Assembly: GCA_942493135.1 (NCBI GenBank)
Contig: OW818684.1
Span: 7,754,793-7,818,792, forward strand
Length of the DNA stretch: 64,000 bases
Source of the DNA: Planctellipticum sp942493135
GTDB lineage: Bacteria > Planctomycetota > Planctomycetia > Planctomycetales > Planctomycetaceae
Direction: 5' to 3'
Both the position numbers and the translations under genes were made by a program. Positions 62,552-64,000 of this stretch are shown here, piece by piece. The notes under the pieces were generated by a model, which did not search any database, had not been told where the DNA came from, and was given only the letters and a program-made list of their open reading frames with translations. Within the stretch, counting starts at the first letter, position 1; every line of letters begins with the position of its first letter.

Positions 62552-62593
62552 TGGAGGATAGCGGGATCGAACCACTGACCTCTTGCATGCCAT
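62552..62593 (-). tRNA. 3' half of tRNA-Ala(GGC), displaced attachment-site fragment
   Basis: On the minus strand the sequence reads from the anticodon loop ATGGCAT (anticodon GGC) through GCAAG, variable bases AGGTC, T-arm AGTGGTTCGATCCCGCT and acceptor strand ATCCTCC with discriminator A at 62552. The 5' half, including D-arm and anticodon 5' stem, is absent: the bases before the loop (TGATGA) do not match. Such half-tRNAs mark integration sites of mobile elements. It is not a functional tRNA. Confidence 0.75.
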
Positions 62594-62955
62594 TCATCAG
62601 GCAAAGTCTTGCTGGGATCGTTGAGAACGCCAGTTTTCAATGGATTCTATCGGTTTTCGACGGTCTCGCAAGCCATCTCATTTCCTCGCGTAAAGGCATA
62701 AGATTTCGGGGTAGGGGGGCCTAATTGTGGTAATCGTGGTAGTCGCTCGACGTAATTCCTGATGCTTCTTGGTTTGCCCACAAAGAAGCCACGCCGTTAC
62801 CACGTTATGCGCGAGTCGTCGTTGCAATCGGTGGTCCACGTTGTAGCAAACACACCCTGCTTTTCATCACAAATCGCCATCAATCGTCGTGGGAAGCCTA
62901 CCACGTTCCCGCGCGGCCTTCATCGCTCGTGTCCGCACGAGGGACTGACTGGCGA
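62594..62955. other. Region right of the tRNA fragment, no gene seen
   Basis: About 360 bases, less GC-rich than average, with a few repeated TACCACGTT / GTGGTA motifs (around 62728, 62799 and 62900). No ribosome-linked frame was found. Likely the border of a mobile element. Confidence 0.4.
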
Positions 62956-63114
62956 CTACTTCTGCTGATGGGCGTTCCGCCAGGCCCGGATCGCGTCCAG
63001 GTCGTAGCCGGCGTCGATGTTCGGGAAGTCGGGTTCGCGGATCCAGTCGCGCAGGGCGCGGGCCGTGACGCCCAGGCGTCGGGCCGCTTCCTGCTGTTCG
63101 ATCACGCGAGGCAT
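62956..63114 (-). CDS. Small helix-turn-helix protein (Nu1/excisionase-like)
   Basis: A 52-residue protein: MPRVIEQQEAARRLGVTARALRDW is a MerR-like/terminase-small-subunit-like winged helix (QQEAARRLGV...ALRDW), and DLDAIRAWRNAHQQK a closing helix. AGGA lies 9 bases upstream. Proteins of this type direct excision or DNA packaging in phages and integrative elements. Its place beside a tRNA fragment and other phage-like genes supports a mobile element. Confidence 0.65.
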   Translation of the reverse strand: MPRVIEQQEAARRLGVTARALRDWIREPDFPNIDAGYDLDAIRAWRNAHQQK

Positions 63115-63342
63115 CGTCGTGGATCCTGAACACCTGCGAGGAGTCGGCGCCACCCCGCGGAAGTTCCCGGAAATCTTTCCAAAAAGCCCAAAAGCCGCGG
63201 GCGCAAGCTCGGTACGGAGTTAGCCGAAACGGGCCGTTTTCCCCGCAGAAAACGGCCTTTCCCGCCCTTGAGGCCGTGCGGGACGGGGGTAGATTTGGAC
63301 TCGTTGACAGCAACGAACGCGACCCAAACACGAGACCAAACG

Positions 63343-63738
63343 ATGCCTCCGGAAACTCGCCAGCAGATCCGCGACAAGGGCCTCCGCCAGGCCGACGTCC
63401 GGGCGATCTACAGCGGACTCCGCAAGCAACAGCGCGAAGAACTCGAATGGGAATGGTCGATCCGCCGTCGCGTCTGGGAAATGCACGCGTACTCCGTCGA
63501 CAGCCGTTCGTTCTGGCGGCATGGGATGTGGGTCAAGTATCGCCGGGCCTTCGAAGAGGGGGACATGACGAACATCCCCGGCTGGGACCTGACCGCTCAA
63601 TCGATTTACTACGAGTTCCCCGGCTTCGCTGAGGAAGACGAAGTCTCGCATAAGCTGTTCGAACTGATCCGCGAGCATCACACGCCGATGCCGTCGATCG
63701 CCGCCTGCGAAACCGAAACCGCCGCCGTCCCCTTTTAA
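63343..63738 (+). CDS. Protein of unknown function, probably in a mobile element
   Basis: A 131-residue protein starting at MPPETRQQIRDKGL, with a weak ribosome site (GAGA). It is rich in charged and aromatic residues (EELEWEWSIRRRVWEMHAY, FWRHGMWVKYRRAFEEGD) and looks soluble and cytoplasmic. I do not recognise the family. It ends 12 bases before the next gene, which has a DUF6573-like sequence; both are divergent from the small HTH gene, a layout usual in phage-like elements. Confidence 0.65.
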   Translation: MPPETRQQIRDKGLRQADVRAIYSGLRKQQREELEWEWSIRRRVWEMHAYSVDSRSFWRHGMWVKYRRAFEEGDMTNIPGWDLTAQSIYYEFPGFAEEDEVSHKLFELIREHHTPMPSIAACETETAAVPF

Positions 63739-63750
63739 GGAACCTTGACC

Positions 63751-64000
63751 ATGACCCGCGAATTCCGACTCATCCAGAGCCGTCTCACCCGCCAGCAGCG
63801 TCTCGACTTCGCCGCCAAGTCGGACGCCGTGCCGCCGACGCCCGCACAGCCGACGCCCGCACCGCCGGCCGCGAGCGACGCCGACGATGACGGTGACGAC
63901 TTCTGGGGCGCGCCGATCAGCGTCAACACCCGTCGCCAGGCGATCGAAGACGGCGTCCTGGTCCAGTTCAGCGGACGCAGGGCCAGCTCTTCTCCCGCGG
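63751..64000 (+). CDS. DUF6573-like protein, partial (runs off the window)
   Basis: The first 83 codons are present. AAGGAA lies 9 bases before the ATG. A basic start (MTREFRLIQSRLTRQQR) leads to a Pro/Ala linker with repeated PTPAP units, then an acidic stretch DADDDGDD and FWGAPISVNTRRQAIEDGVL, which matches the 'sY(t)R.QAIEDGVLV' opening of DUF6573 proteins found in phages and integrative elements. The rest lies beyond 64000. Confidence 0.65.
   Translation, partial: MTREFRLIQSRLTRQQRLDFAAKSDAVPPTPAQPTPAPPAASDADDDGDDFWGAPISVNTRRQAIEDGVLVQFSGRRASSSPA

Overview
The window looks like a chromosome segment of a planctomycete (phylum Planctomycetota). The markers are a DUF1549/DUF1553 cytochrome-type protein followed by a DUF1501 protein, a DUF1559 prepilin-like protein, ASPIC/UnbV-type CRTAC1 proteins, a secreted sulfatase, a Hanks-type kinase with an N-terminal zinc ribbon, and generally high GC. 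Most genes have purine-rich ribosome sites and several start at GTG. Assignment below phylum is not supported by what I can see.

Left part (1-27.6 kb). Two tandem secreted paralogues and a DUF389 membrane protein lead to a divergent TetR/SDR pair with a clear palindromic operator, then an ECF sigma factor with an overlapping two-helix membrane protein. An OprB-like porin and a formylglycine-type sulfatase follow. Next is a BlaI repressor with its operator inside its own promoter, coupled to a BlaR1-like M56 metalloprotease whose C-terminus looks secretin-like, not penicillin-binding. A long leftward run of eleven genes (22.5 to 16.2 kb) starts at an ArsR repressor with a strong promoter and overlapping palindrome. 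It contains five SRPBCC proteins (four close AHSA1 paralogues), a GyrI-like protein, a VOC protein, DoxX, a MoaD-like protein ending in Gly-Gly, and a BNR-type propeller. The DUF1549/1553 and DUF1501 pair closes this part.

Middle part (27.6-39 kb). A fossil mobile region lies at the 3' end of a tRNA-Leu(UAA): a truncated EF-hand gene, an ISAs1-family element lacking its catalytic core, a remnant of a mercuric-reductase-like flavoprotein with internal deletions, and the catalytic domain of a tyrosine recombinase. Beyond the tRNA is a stress and carbon cluster: a GSP17M-like protein, a periplasmic protein with six BON domains, glucose-6-phosphate dehydrogenase, alpha-glucan phosphorylase and TspO.

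Right part (39-64 kb). Two TPR/CRTAC1 gene pairs flank a DUF1559 gene in mirror order, all on the minus strand, followed by transketolase. Then come a CsrA / receiver-domain / small-protein group, a zinc-ribbon Ser/Thr kinase with a C-terminal DUF1080-like domain, an NHL-type propeller, a second ISAs1 remnant, and a KatG with a signal peptide. Near the right end a dead tyrosine recombinase sits beside the 3' half of a tRNA-Ala(GGC). Past it, phage-like small genes, including the start of a DUF6573-like protein, run off the window. Nothing resembling a CRISPR array or an rRNA gene was seen.
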